A stretch of DNA of 64,000 nt from Halobacillus sp. Marseille-Q1614 (GTDB lineage Bacteria; Bacillota; Bacilli; Bacillales; Halobacillaceae). The DNA lies in the NCBI RefSeq assembly GCF_902809865.1, contig NZ_CADDWH010000001.1, positions 2,542,001 to 2,606,000 on the forward strand. Reading direction: 5' to 3'. Of the stretch, positions 44,112 to 52,981 are shown in pieces (within the stretch, counting starts at the first letter, position 1; each line of letters opens with the position of its first letter). A program made the position numbers and the translations under genes. The notes beneath the pieces were generated by a model. The model did not search any database, was not told where the DNA came from, and saw only the letters and a program-made list of their open reading frames with translations.

Positions 44112-44191
44112 TAGCAGCTCTCCTCCTTCTTGTTCTCTGAACTATTTCGATATATCTGCAAGGAATCCTTTTTTAAAAACAATCCAGCTAT

Positions 44192-44228
44192 TAAAAAAAG
44201 CTATCCTGCCTTACTAGCAGGATAGCTT
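44192..44228 (-). terminator. Terminator of the carbonic anhydrase gene
   Basis: AAGCTATCCTGC / GCAGGATAGCTT stem with a TTTTTTT tract on the minus strand. Confidence 0.85.
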
Positions 44229-44365
44229 CCCTTTAAACACCCTTTTCATGAGCGGCCGCTCCCGCAGGTAAAAGCGAAAGGTCACTAAATATGGAAGGGT
44301 TCATCTAGCTAAATACGTCTGTGAATAAACGTAAAAAGGTATGAAAAGACCACTCATAAAGAGTT

Positions 44366-44920
44366 TTAAACGTCTAGTTGCTCGAGCTTTCCAGAGCCCA
44401 GGTCAAACAAGTATCCAGCAACTTCGGTATTACCGCCATATTCTTTATATACCGGATGGTTTTTCATTTGCTCCACTTGTGCTTTGACATTGGCTTTTAC
44501 AAGTTCTTGTAAGTCATTATCTGCAGAATACCCTTGGCTGCTGAATCCTTCTTTAATGCCTTTTATCCAGCCTTTTAAATGAGGTTCTTCATTTCCTCCC
44601 TGAGCAGCGGCTACTCCCCCGCATCCTGTATGGCCTTTAATTATAATCTTTTTCACTTTAAGGTGAACCAGAGCATAATAAAGACTTGCAGCCAGGCTGT
44701 CATCATCTTTTCTCACCTGGTTGGCGATGTTTCGGTGGACAAACATCGTTCCAAGCGGAGAATTAGAAATTACGGAAGGACTGACACGGGAATCACTGCA
44801 GGATATCACGAAATAATCTGGAGACTGTCCGGCCTGTAAATCTTCAAAATAAGCAGGATCCTGCTCTAAAATTTTGCTGGAAAATAATTGGTTGCCTTCG
44901 ACTAGGCGATCAGAACACAT
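44366..44920 (-). CDS. Beta-class carbonic anhydrase
   Basis: A 184-aa protein. Zinc ligands and catalytic dyad are present: Cys41 with Asp43 and Arg45 in 'SCSDSR', His97 and Cys100 in 'GHTGCGG'. Interconverts CO2 and bicarbonate in the cytoplasm. Directly upstream on the same strand lies the C-terminal remnant of a SulP-family transporter; SulP-carbonic anhydrase pairs handle bicarbonate in many bacteria, so this gene is probably the survivor of such a pair. Confidence 0.92.
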   Translation of the reverse strand: MCSDRLVEGNQLFSSKILEQDPAYFEDLQAGQSPDYFVISCSDSRVSPSVISNSPLGTMFVHRNIANQVRKDDDSLAASLYYALVHLKVKKIIIKGHTGCGGVAAAQGGNEEPHLKGWIKGIKEGFSSQGYSADNDLQELVKANVKAQVEQMKNHPVYKEYGGNTEVAGYLFDLGSGKLEQLDV

Positions 44921-44933
44921 AGCATCTACCCCC

Positions 44934-45153
44934 TTAGTTTTGTAAAGCTTGCTGTAATGTGAGAAATTCCATTTTTCCTTTATACTTTTCCTTCCAACCT
45001 GCTCTGTGCATTAAATCTCGCACCGGCCCTTTTATTTGAGCCAGGTAAAAGTCGATTCCTGCTTCTTTATAATTATCAATTAATCTTTCAAGTTCGTCAA
45101 TTGCAACAGCGTCAATTCTAAAAATGAGTGTATCTTCAAATAGACGGGCTTAT
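44934..45153 (-). pseudogene. SulP transporter remnant (C-terminal STAS domain only)
   Basis: The minus strand reads about 70 codons ending in TAA at 44934-44936, with 'LIFRIDAVAIDELERLID', 'AGIDFYLAQIKGPVRDLM' and 'MEFLTLQQALQN', the pattern of the STAS domain at the end of SulP sulfate/bicarbonate transporters. An in-frame TAA at about 45157 precedes it; there is no start codon, and the roughly 400-residue membrane domain is missing. The break point is therefore near 45155, where sequence turns AT-rich and unrelated. Confidence 0.75.
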
Positions 45154-45269
45154 TTGTAATCAATTAAATCAGCAAGACTGTTTAGTCAATTTTTAATATC
45201 TACCACCTTGCTGCCCTCAACCTATCGTTATATAATTGAGAGAAGCTTATACATAAAGGAGGGAAAATC

Positions 45270-45380
45270 ATGCATACGTTCATCGAAGACATCAAAATTG
45301 AGAAAAAATACCTTGTATTAATGATGTCTTTTACTGGAATTTTAGCCGTCCTCGGGACAAGTCTGTCCTTTTTTAGCTGA
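45270..45380 (+). CDS. 36-aa single-membrane-segment peptide
   Basis: ATG at 45270 follows AAAGGAGGG at ideal spacing. The peptide has a charged N-terminal half (MHTFIEDIKIEKKY) and a hydrophobic C-terminal half (LVLMMSFTGILAVLGTSLSFFS). No paralog in the window. Possibly a small membrane protein; a promoter was not identified with confidence. Confidence 0.5.
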   Translation: MHTFIEDIKIEKKYLVLMMSFTGILAVLGTSLSFFS

Positions 45381-45426
45381 AATTTCATAAATATGAACGT
45401 AAGTATGATTTCCTGAAACTATAGTA

Positions 45427-45462
45427 AAAGCCACAGGGAGATTACTTTCCTGTGGCTTTTTT
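45427..45462 (+). terminator. Rho-independent terminator
   Basis: AAAGCCACAGG / CCTGTGGCTTT stem then a T-run, between the 36-aa peptide and the MFS gene, supporting that the small ORF is transcribed. Confidence 0.9.
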
Positions 45463-45496
45463 TGCGACTTTTATGTGTAAGAGAGGACGAATTTAA

Positions 45497-46687
45497 ATGT
45501 TTAAGACAAAAACGAATATCTATATGCTTTACCTCTATATATTTTTTGCCCAGTTGTTTTTTGACCGTGCCTTATGGGTAATCTACCTTGGAGATAAGGG
45601 CATGACATATGGGCAAATTGGCTTATTAGAAGCTTTTCTTCATTTAGCGATTGTTTTGTTTGAAGTACCTACTGGGATGATTGCGGACTTATACGGCCGG
45701 AAAATCAGCCTGGTGATCGGGAATATTTTCAGCCTCCTGTATGGATTATTCATGCTGATCAGCGGGACGTTTTCGATGTTTACCCTTGCTTTTTTATCGA
45801 TGGGACTTATGGTCACGTTTCATTCAGGCGCCGAGCAGGCCTTTGCTTATGATACGTTAAAAAATGAGAATCAGGAGAAGAATTATACGAGAGTTATGGG
45901 AAGCATGACGGCTCTTGCTCTTTTATCCTTGAGCCTTGCCAAATTCCTCGGCGGATTCATGGCGGATATCAGCTGGGAACTGGTGTATGGCTCCATGATT
46001 TTCACTCACATTCTTGCGATTATTCCGCTTTTCTTTATGAAAGAGCCGGAACGAGACAAGACCGAAGATATAGGCGGACGATGGTACAACCAGTGGGGGC
46101 ACCAATTTAAACTGGGTTTCAATGTATGGAAAAACAATCCGGTGATTCACCAGCCTGTTGTTCTGTTTATTCTGGCGAGTGCAGTTATGGTCATCATTGT
46201 GTTCTACGGGCAGGAATATTTCATTCAGCTCGGCTACTCTCCAGTCGTGGTTGGAGCCGTATTTACGGTAGAGGGACTACTTGGAGTGGTTATGGCGAAG
46301 GTTGCTTATAAAGTTGAGGAACGGTTTAAGTTCTTTAATATTTTATATTACGGGCTTGGGCTGTTTATTTTGTTCTTCGGCTTGTTCATTTTCGCCAGTG
46401 ACTGGGCGATTCTGTTATCATTTCTTTTCCTCGCCCAGCTGTTTAGCCTGTTTGAGCCGATTTTCAGTTCATTCGTGCAAAACTTGCTGACAAGTAATGT
46501 GCGGTCAACTTTCTTTTCACTGATCGGGTTAATGGAAAGCTTTTTGATAATGATTAGTTTCCCACTGTTTGGTTTTACAATTGAACGCACAGGCTTTACT
46601 GATGGATTTGCAGGGCTCTTGCTTATATTTTTTGTAACAGTCAGTGTTTTTATGGTAGTGCAAAAGGTAAAAAGAGCTTCTCATTAA
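45497..46687 (+). CDS. MFS transporter
   Basis: A 396-aa protein with 12 predicted membrane helices. The MFS loop 2-3 motif appears as 'GMIADLYGRKISLVIG' near residue 62. No substrate-specific feature recognised; drug or sugar efflux are both possible. Stands alone between terminators. Confidence 0.85.
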   Translation: MFKTKTNIYMLYLYIFFAQLFFDRALWVIYLGDKGMTYGQIGLLEAFLHLAIVLFEVPTGMIADLYGRKISLVIGNIFSLLYGLFMLISGTFSMFTLAFLSMGLMVTFHSGAEQAFAYDTLKNENQEKNYTRVMGSMTALALLSLSLAKFLGGFMADISWELVYGSMIFTHILAIIPLFFMKEPERDKTEDIGGRWYNQWGHQFKLGFNVWKNNPVIHQPVVLFILASAVMVIIVFYGQEYFIQLGYSPVVVGAVFTVEGLLGVVMAKVAYKVEERFKFFNILYYGLGLFILFFGLFIFASDWAILLSFLFLAQLFSLFEPIFSSFVQNLLTSNVRSTFFSLIGLMESFLIMISFPLFGFTIERTGFTDGFAGLLLIFFVTVSVFMVVQKVKRASH

Positions 46688-46705
46688 ATTGAGAAGCTCT
46701 TTACT
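46671..46705. terminator. Bidirectional terminator overlapping the MFS stop
   Basis: AAAGAGCTTCTC / GAGAAGCTCTTT stem with the MFS stop codon in the loop; also serves the leftward GH32 gene. Confidence 0.85.
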
Positions 46706-46728
46706 TTATTAACGGCGGGGCGCGCACA

Positions 46729-49700
46729 TTAATTTTTACCTTTATTCACCTTAGCTTTCACTTTATTGAACGCGACCGTCGAATCCCACACATTTAATCC
46801 AAAGTAACCTTCTTTAAAGGTAGAATCTTTCTCATCAATTACCAGTTTCTTGTCTAAGTAAGCCCTTATGTGATCTCCTTTGGTTTCTACTTCTAAGTGA
46901 TAGGGCTGATTTGCTTTTAAATCAAGCTTCCCATCATTGTTATAGACGGCCAGGTCGCTTCCCTTACCATCTGTAAATTTAATAAGTTTGACTGAATTAT
47001 TTTTCACATCAACGTTTACAGCATAACCATTCTTCCCTGAGGAATCAGAACGGAAGACTAAAGAACCTGCGCCCACCAAGTTATCAGCTAAATCTGAATC
47101 CAGTACCTTGATATTGGCTTTATATCGAAAATCACCGCCTTGCTCAGTTGATAAATTAAAAGCATCCCCGCTGCTTTGGCCTTGTTTTCCTTCCATTGTC
47201 TCTGCCCAGGTTCCAGAAACAGGGGTCCAGCCTGATAAATTTGTTTTGAACTGGTTCTTATCTTTCCAAATACTCTTTAACGGGTATATTTCTAGCGAGG
47301 TTAGTGTAACTTCTCCTCCCTCACTATAAACCTCCAACCCTTTACTTAATGGATCCGGGAAAACTTGATCCGTAATGACGGTTTCTCCATTCGTGCCATA
47401 CACTTCTACCGCTGAACGGTCTACAAATATATGCATTTTCACCTTTCCATCTGAAACAAGTAAAGGTCCGTCATGTTTATCTACAAGGTTATTTCCATAG
47501 TCAAACTCGTCAGCATTTGATCGGTCTACAAAAAGCTGTTCACGATCCAGGTCATAACCAATCTTTGTGTATTCTGCACCTGCTTTACGAACTTTAAAGC
47601 CGAATTCGGAAGCCTTGGAATTCGATACATCGAACTCTGCCACCATTTCATACGTATCTCCTGAGAAATCAGACAGGAGCGTGCTGCTGTTTGAAATAAC
47701 TTCATTACTGTAAGAAGCCTTTTGGCTTTGATCACGAATGCCGTCCAGTGAAATTGGAGTTTGTTTTAAACGAGCTCCTGCTTCTGTCTGGGTCAATTCC
47801 ATCTTCCGCGGCAATGACATCGAGCTTCTCCAAGTTGTAGTTGGTGTATGGTTGGCATATTGCCAGTTACTCATCCACCCGAGCCAAAATTTTTCACCGT
47901 TTTCGCCTTCGATTCCGCTCCAGTCCACACCAGCATAATAATCAGCTCCATAATCACTCCACAGGACTTTGTTTGAAGGATTTTCATTAGCGAAAGTTTT
48001 TCCATCAAAGCTACCGACAAAGTACTGCATCCCTGACCCTCCAGCAGGTGCGCCATCATTGATACTCACTTGAAGCACCCATTTCGTATGATTCGGGTCT
48101 CCGTCAACCGGCAGTTCAACTAATGTCGGACACTCCCAAATTCCTCCATTATTTCCGTGGGTCGAGTTTATCCATTCGCCGGAAATACCGGTCCATTCTT
48201 CAATTGTTCCACTTTGTTTGACTTCTGCCTTTTCAGGTTCTTTTGCTACTTGGTCAACCTGTTCAGGCATAGGACCTTCATTATAAACATTGAAGTCATC
48301 AATATTGATATGACCCCATCCGCCTCCAGCCTGGTCTACTGCTTTAATATAGAGAACATCCCCTACAAAATCAGAGGCATCCCATACGTATCGTTTAAAC
48401 GTTTCATCCTCATTAAACTTCGTATTTGCCTGGCGGATGAGTTCCTGGCCGTCTGACGCTCTCACTAAAGAGAGGTAGCGGTTATTTATATCATTACCTC
48501 CGCCTAATAAGAAATTAATCTCACCGGATCCACTCAGCTTAAAGTAAGAAGAGCGTAATTCACCTGTAGCATTATCTCCATCATGCAAGTCAGAGAACCC
48601 CCACAAATGAAACGTCCCCTCCTGGTTAAAAGCACCGCCCCAGTAGTTCGTAACTTCTGTTATGTGATCATCTGTAAAAGCATTTCCTTTTACTGGATTC
48701 CAGCCAGTAAGGTCTCCTGTTTCAAAATCATGATTGATGATTTCCTTTTCAGAAGTTTTAATGTTTTCACCTTTTCTTACATTCTGAAACACGGCTGTAG
48801 AGTTCCATACATTTAATCCAAGGTAACCATCTGAAAAAGAAGCATCGTTGATATCATGAATAAGCTGATCATCAACGAAGAGCTTGATATTATCTTCATA
48901 CGCATCGACTTTTAAATGATAAGTTTGCTCGGTCTCAAGGACCATCGATTTCTCCGCCAGCACGGTAATATTACCATTTTCGATCTTCATCAGTTTTACG
49001 ACATCGTTTAAAGCATCGACATTGGCAAAGTAACCATTTTTCGCTTCTTTATCGGAACGGAAAACGAGAGCTCCTGCCCCGCCCTCCCCTTCGTCTTTGG
49101 ACACTTTAATATCCGCTTCATATAAAAAGTTTGCAGCTGTTTGATCACTCAGAGTAAAAGCATCATCTTTAGCTGTGCCTGTTTTTCCATCTAAAGAATT
49201 TTCCCAAGTACCGCTGAGTGTCTTCCAGCTGGATAAGTTACTTAAAAAATTTGAAGTGTTTTTAAATTTGATATTGCGGAAAGATGCCGTTGATTCCGCA
49301 GATGATAATCCATAGTATCCATGCTCAAATGATGTGTCTCTCTCTTCAATCACCAATTCGTTATCGACAAAAACATCGACCTTGTCTCCTTCTGCAACTG
49401 CTTTTAGATGATAGGTTGAAGAAGTGTCCAGCTCCATCGATTCGCGTGCCAGTTCCTGTCTTTCACCATTTACGACTTTGCTTAAGGTGACTTGATCGTT
49501 TTTCGCATCGACATTAGCCGCATAACCATTGCTTCCCTCTTTATCGGATCGAAATACTAAGCCGCCGGAACCTTCACGGCCATTTTTTTCATTGAGAGTA
49601 ATATCTCCTTCATAAGTAAACGAACCCCCTCTATGCTCAGAGATGGCATACGATACCCGGTCCAAGCTATTGGATTGAATACCGCCATCAGGACCAAATT

Positions 49701-50325
49701 CGCTGGCGTATTCCCATTTTTTCAAATCAGGAGACGTGTAAAACATGATTTTATCCTTAGCTGCAAGCGACATCACCCACTGACTCGAATCTTCATGCCA
49801 GAAGACTTTAGGATCGCGCCAATCGGCGACTGGAGGATCCGGCATCACCGGGTTGCCTTCATACTTTTCCCATGTCCTCCCGTTATCCAGGCTGTAAGCT
49901 AAACTTTGCACCTGACCCTTTGGTCCCGAATGGGTAAAAATAGCGACCATTGCTTCTTCCCCAAAACCTGCCGTATTCTCCCAATCTATAACGGCACTTC
50001 CAGAAAAGATTTGACCGTGTTCATCTGGAGACAAAGCGATCGGCAAGTGCTCCCATTTTACGAGATCTTTACTGACGGCATGTCCCCAGTGCATCGGTCC
50101 CCATGTGGTTCCATAGGGATGATACTGGTAAAACAAATGGTACTCTCCTTCGTAGTAAACCATTCCATTTGGATCATTCATCCAGTTAGCTTCTGGCGAG
50201 AAATGAAACTGGTTGCGATATGGCTCTTCATAATAACCTGAGTCATTGGCAAGCACCGTTGACGGCAAACCTGCAGCAAGTAAACAAAGTAACAGCGGAA
50301 GACCTTGTTTCCATCCAGCTTTCAT
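46729..50325 (-). CDS. Secreted multidomain GH32 fructanase (levanase-like) with interrupted catalytic domain
   Basis: A 1198-aa protein with a signal peptide (about 1-26, 'LLLCLLAAGLPSTVLA'). The first part of the GH32 propeller has nucleophile Asp51 ('WMNDPNG') and Asp171 ('WRDPK'). Residues about 214-716 are inserted: two laminin-G-like modules resembling CBM66 (about 216-357 and 362-518, 'GALVFRSDKEAKNGYFANVDA') and a beta-sandwich module (529-682, 'NHDFETGDLTGW', 'GTFHLWGF'). The propeller then resumes with acid/base Glu731 ('IWECP'), followed by the GH32 C-terminal sandwich (about 850-1016) and a third CBM66-like module (1025-1193), as at the end of B. subtilis SacC. Probably an exo-acting levan or inulin hydrolase releasing fructose for the adjacent importer. 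Confidence 0.88.
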   Translation of the reverse strand: MKAGWKQGLPLLLCLLAAGLPSTVLANDSGYYEEPYRNQFHFSPEANWMNDPNGMVYYEGEYHLFYQYHPYGTTWGPMHWGHAVSKDLVKWEHLPIALSPDEHGQIFSGSAVIDWENTAGFGEEAMVAIFTHSGPKGQVQSLAYSLDNGRTWEKYEGNPVMPDPPVADWRDPKVFWHEDSSQWVMSLAAKDKIMFYTSPDLKKWEYASEFGPDGGIQSNSLDRVSYAISEHRGGSFTYEGDITLNEKNGREGSGGLVFRSDKEGSNGYAANVDAKNDQVTLSKVVNGERQELARESMELDTSSTYHLKAVAEGDKVDVFVDNELVIEERDTSFEHGYYGLSSAESTASFRNIKFKNTSNFLSNLSSWKTLSGTWENSLDGKTGTAKDDAFTLSDQTAANFLYEADIKVSKDEGEGGAGALVFRSDKEAKNGYFANVDALNDVVKLMKIENGNITVLAEKSMVLETEQTYHLKVDAYEDNIKLFVDDQLIHDINDASFSDGYLGLNVWNSTAVFQNVRKGENIKTSEKEIINHDFETGDLTGWNPVKGNAFTDDHITEVTNYWGGAFNQEGTFHLWGFSDLHDGDNATGELRSSYFKLSGSGEINFLLGGGNDINNRYLSLVRASDGQELIRQANTKFNEDETFKRYVWDASDFVGDVLYIKAVDQAGGGWGHINIDDFNVYNEGPMPEQVDQVAKEPEKAEVKQSGTIEEWTGISGEWINSTHGNNGGIWECPTLVELPVDGDPNHTKWVLQVSINDGAPAGGSGMQYFVGSFDGKTFANENPSNKVLWSDYGADYYAGVDWSGIEGENGEKFWLGWMSNWQYANHTPTTTWRSSMSLPRKMELTQTEAGARLKQTPISLDGIRDQSQKASYSNEVISNSSTLLSDFSGDTYEMVAEFDVSNSKASEFGFKVRKAGAEYTKIGYDLDREQLFVDRSNADEFDYGNNLVDKHDGPLLVSDGKVKMHIFVDRSAVEVYGTNGETVITDQVFPDPLSKGLEVYSEGGEVTLTSLEIYPLKSIWKDKNQFKTNLSGWTPVSGTWAETMEGKQGQSSGDAFNLSTEQGGDFRYKANIKVLDSDLADNLVGAGSLVFRSDSSGKNGYAVNVDVKNNSVKLIKFTDGKGSDLAVYNNDGKLDLKANQPYHLEVETKGDHIRAYLDKKLVIDEKDSTFKEGYFGLNVWDSTVAFNKVKAKVNKGKN

Positions 50326-50356
50326 CCAAATTGTAATCCCTCTTCTCTATGATATT

Positions 50357-51349
50357 TTAGGAACGCAGCCTGTCGATTAACACAGCTGATAGAATAACTC
50401 CGCCCTTTACAACAAGCTGCCAGTAATAGCTGACATCCATTAACGTAAGACCGTTGGTAATAACCCCCATAATCAGCACCCCGATGATGGTTCCCTGAAT
50501 TTTACCGACACCGCCTGTCAGCTTGGATCCTCCTAATATAACGGCAGCTATCGCATCAAGTTCATACATATTACCAGCTGTCGGCTGACCGGAATACAAA
50601 CGGCCGGCGAGGACAACTCCGCCTAAGCCAGCGAGCAGGCCGCTGATAGAATAAACATTTACGAGCGTCTTTTTCACTTTAATTCCTGTTAATCTAGCTG
50701 CTTCTTCATTGCCTCCAATAGCGTAAATATGACGGCCAAACATTGTGTATTTTAAAACAAGAAACATGATGATATACACAAGGACCATTAAATAGATAGG
50801 TGTAGGAATAGATAGAATAGACCCTGATCCTACAAACCGAAATGTACTCGATTCCAGAACGACTGGATATCCTCCGCTAGTTACATAGGCCAGCCCTCTC
50901 ACATAGGTCATGCTCGCAAGCGTAACGATAAAAGCAGGCAGTCCGATTTTCGCAGTAAATACTCCATTTATAAAACCGACAAGATAACCTGCACCAACTC
51001 CGAGCAGCATAGCAATTATCGGGTTCATTCCTGTTTGGGAAGCCATAACAGAGACAACTCCCGATAAGGCTACGATCGACCCTACAGATAAATCGATACC
51101 TCCGGTTAGAATAACAATCGTCATACCCGCAGCTAGAATCGCAGTTACGGATACCTGTTTTAAAATATTGGTAAGGTTCGCAGAGTCTAAAAAGTTAGGA
51201 GCCATGACACTCATTACGATACAAAGCAAAATCAAAATGATCACCATTCCAAGCTGGTTCCAGAGTGTCGAAGCATGGCGGCCTAACTTAAATCCAGGCC
51301 CTACAGGCGGGTGAGCCGGCTGTTGATTAGACGACAAAGTTGATTTCAT
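50357..51349 (-). CDS. Pentose/hexose ABC transporter permease (RbsC-like)
   Basis: A 330-aa BPD_transp_2 permease, about 9-10 membrane helices, with 'GGIDLSVGSIVALSGVVS' near residue 75 and 'VILGGSKLTGGVGKIQGTIIGVLIMGVITNGL' near the end. ATG at 51349 is chosen: GGGAGG precedes it and the ATPase stop lies one base upstream. Family members carry ribose, xylose, fructose (FrcC) or galactose. Next to a secreted fructanase, fructose is the likeliest substrate. Confidence 0.9.
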   Translation of the reverse strand: MKSTLSSNQQPAHPPVGPGFKLGRHASTLWNQLGMVIILILLCIVMSVMAPNFLDSANLTNILKQVSVTAILAAGMTIVILTGGIDLSVGSIVALSGVVSVMASQTGMNPIIAMLLGVGAGYLVGFINGVFTAKIGLPAFIVTLASMTYVRGLAYVTSGGYPVVLESSTFRFVGSGSILSIPTPIYLMVLVYIIMFLVLKYTMFGRHIYAIGGNEEAARLTGIKVKKTLVNVYSISGLLAGLGGVVLAGRLYSGQPTAGNMYELDAIAAVILGGSKLTGGVGKIQGTIIGVLIMGVITNGLTLMDVSYYWQLVVKGGVILSAVLIDRLRS

Positions 51350-51350
51350 T

Positions 51351-52904
51351 TTACTTACCTCCCGTTGCGTGATACATAATTCGTTCTTGCGTGGCTTCAT
51401 GCTTTTGAAGGTGTCCGGTGATCCGTCCTTCATGCATCACAAAAATCCGGTCACTTACACCTATGACTTCCGGAAGTTCAGAGGAGATCATCAACACCGC
51501 AAGCCCCGCATCTGCAAGTTCTGAAATGATTTTATGAATTTCTGTTTTGGCCCCGATATCTACCCCACGCGTTGGTTCATCAAGCAAAAGAACTTTAGGG
51601 TTAGTTGACAGCCACCTGGCAATGACAGCTTTTTGCTGATTTCCTCCGCTTAAGCCGGAAATGGGCTGATCGGGTGAAGCTGTCTTTATGTTTAAGCTTT
51701 GAATATATTCGTCTGCCATACGGTTTAAAGACTTCCAATTAATCTTCAAATTCTTTTTATGCTCTTTTAATTCCGCGAGCAAAATATTCTCTTTCACAGA
51801 CATATCAGGGAATAATCCTTGTTCTTTGCGGCTTTCAGGTACGAGGGCTATACCATGTTTAATCGCATCAATTGGTGATTTGATTTTCACCTGCTGTCCA
51901 CCTGCCCAGACTTCTCCCTGCTGGATATCAGAAACACCGAAGATTGATCGGACAAGCTCTGTTCTGCCAGCTCCAACCAGTCCTGCAAACCCTACAATCT
52001 CTCCTGGATAGATCTGAAAAGACAGGTCTTTAACAAATGTGGAATCACTTAAATTTCTCACTTCTAAAGCAGGCTTATCTTTACCTTCTTCTTTTATATA
52101 ATTGCTTTTCGAACGCTGAAATAGGTCTTTTAAGTCACGGCCAACCATTAAACTGACTAAATGATCTGGGTTTGTCTCATGGATAGGACCACTTTGAATC
52201 CACTCCCCATCACGCAATACTGTATACCGGTCTGAAATCTTAAAAATTTCTTCCATTCGATGGGAGATATACACGATGGCAACGCCTTGTTTTCTTAAGT
52301 CTTTAATAATCGTAAATAAGCTGTCAATTTCTTTATCTGTTAAAGATGCTGTCGGCTCATCCATGATCAGGACTTCCGCTTTGTACGAGAGGGCTCTTGC
52401 GATTTCCACCATCTGCTGCTGGGCCACACTTAATGTCGAGACAAGGGTTTCAGGCTTTAAATCTGAACCCATGGAAGATAATACTTCCTTTGCTCGTTTA
52501 TGTACTTCCTCCCATCGCACCATGCCGAATTTGTTTCGAGGGTATTTCGTTCCCATTAAAATGTTTTCACTAATGGTCAAGTTTGGAGAGAGGTTGAGTT
52601 CCTGATGAATAACTCCAATCCCTCTCTTTCTGGCAGTCAGCGGATCCTTCCACGTGACTGACTGATTTTTATAAGTTATCCTGCCACTGTCCTGATCAGG
52701 TACGTAGACTCCAGATAATATTTTCATTAACGTAGATTTCCCGGCTCCGTTCTCTCCCATTAAGGCGTGAACTTCACCCGGGTAAAGATCAATATATACA
52801 TTTTTCAAAACCGTAGTGCCAGAAAAAGTTTTGCTGATTCCTTCCATACGTAGGATAGGCATGGCTGCGGCTGAATTTATCTTCACCTTTTCCTGCATAA
52901 CCAT
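51351..52904 (-). CDS. Sugar ABC transporter ATP-binding protein (RbsA-like, two ABC domains)
   Basis: A 517-aa protein with duplicated ATPase domains. N-terminal Walker A 'GENGAGKSTLMKIL', signature 'LSVAQQQMVEIARAL', Walker B 'VLIMDEPTASLT'; C-terminal degenerate Walker A 'GLVGAGRTELVRSI', signature 'LSGGNQQKAVIARWL', Walker B 'VLLLDEPTRGVD'. Middle gene of a binding protein-ATPase-permease operon. AAGGAG before the ATG. Confidence 0.93.
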   Translation of the reverse strand: MVMQEKVKINSAAAMPILRMEGISKTFSGTTVLKNVYIDLYPGEVHALMGENGAGKSTLMKILSGVYVPDQDSGRITYKNQSVTWKDPLTARKRGIGVIHQELNLSPNLTISENILMGTKYPRNKFGMVRWEEVHKRAKEVLSSMGSDLKPETLVSTLSVAQQQMVEIARALSYKAEVLIMDEPTASLTDKEIDSLFTIIKDLRKQGVAIVYISHRMEEIFKISDRYTVLRDGEWIQSGPIHETNPDHLVSLMVGRDLKDLFQRSKSNYIKEEGKDKPALEVRNLSDSTFVKDLSFQIYPGEIVGFAGLVGAGRTELVRSIFGVSDIQQGEVWAGGQQVKIKSPIDAIKHGIALVPESRKEQGLFPDMSVKENILLAELKEHKKNLKINWKSLNRMADEYIQSLNIKTASPDQPISGLSGGNQQKAVIARWLSTNPKVLLLDEPTRGVDIGAKTEIHKIISELADAGLAVLMISSELPEVIGVSDRIFVMHEGRITGHLQKHEATQERIMYHATGGK

Positions 52905-52981
52905 AGCTTTTCACTCCTTACTTAGATTGAAATGACGGCCCTTGCTGCAGCAAGGACCGTACTCCTTTTGGCAAAAGATCT

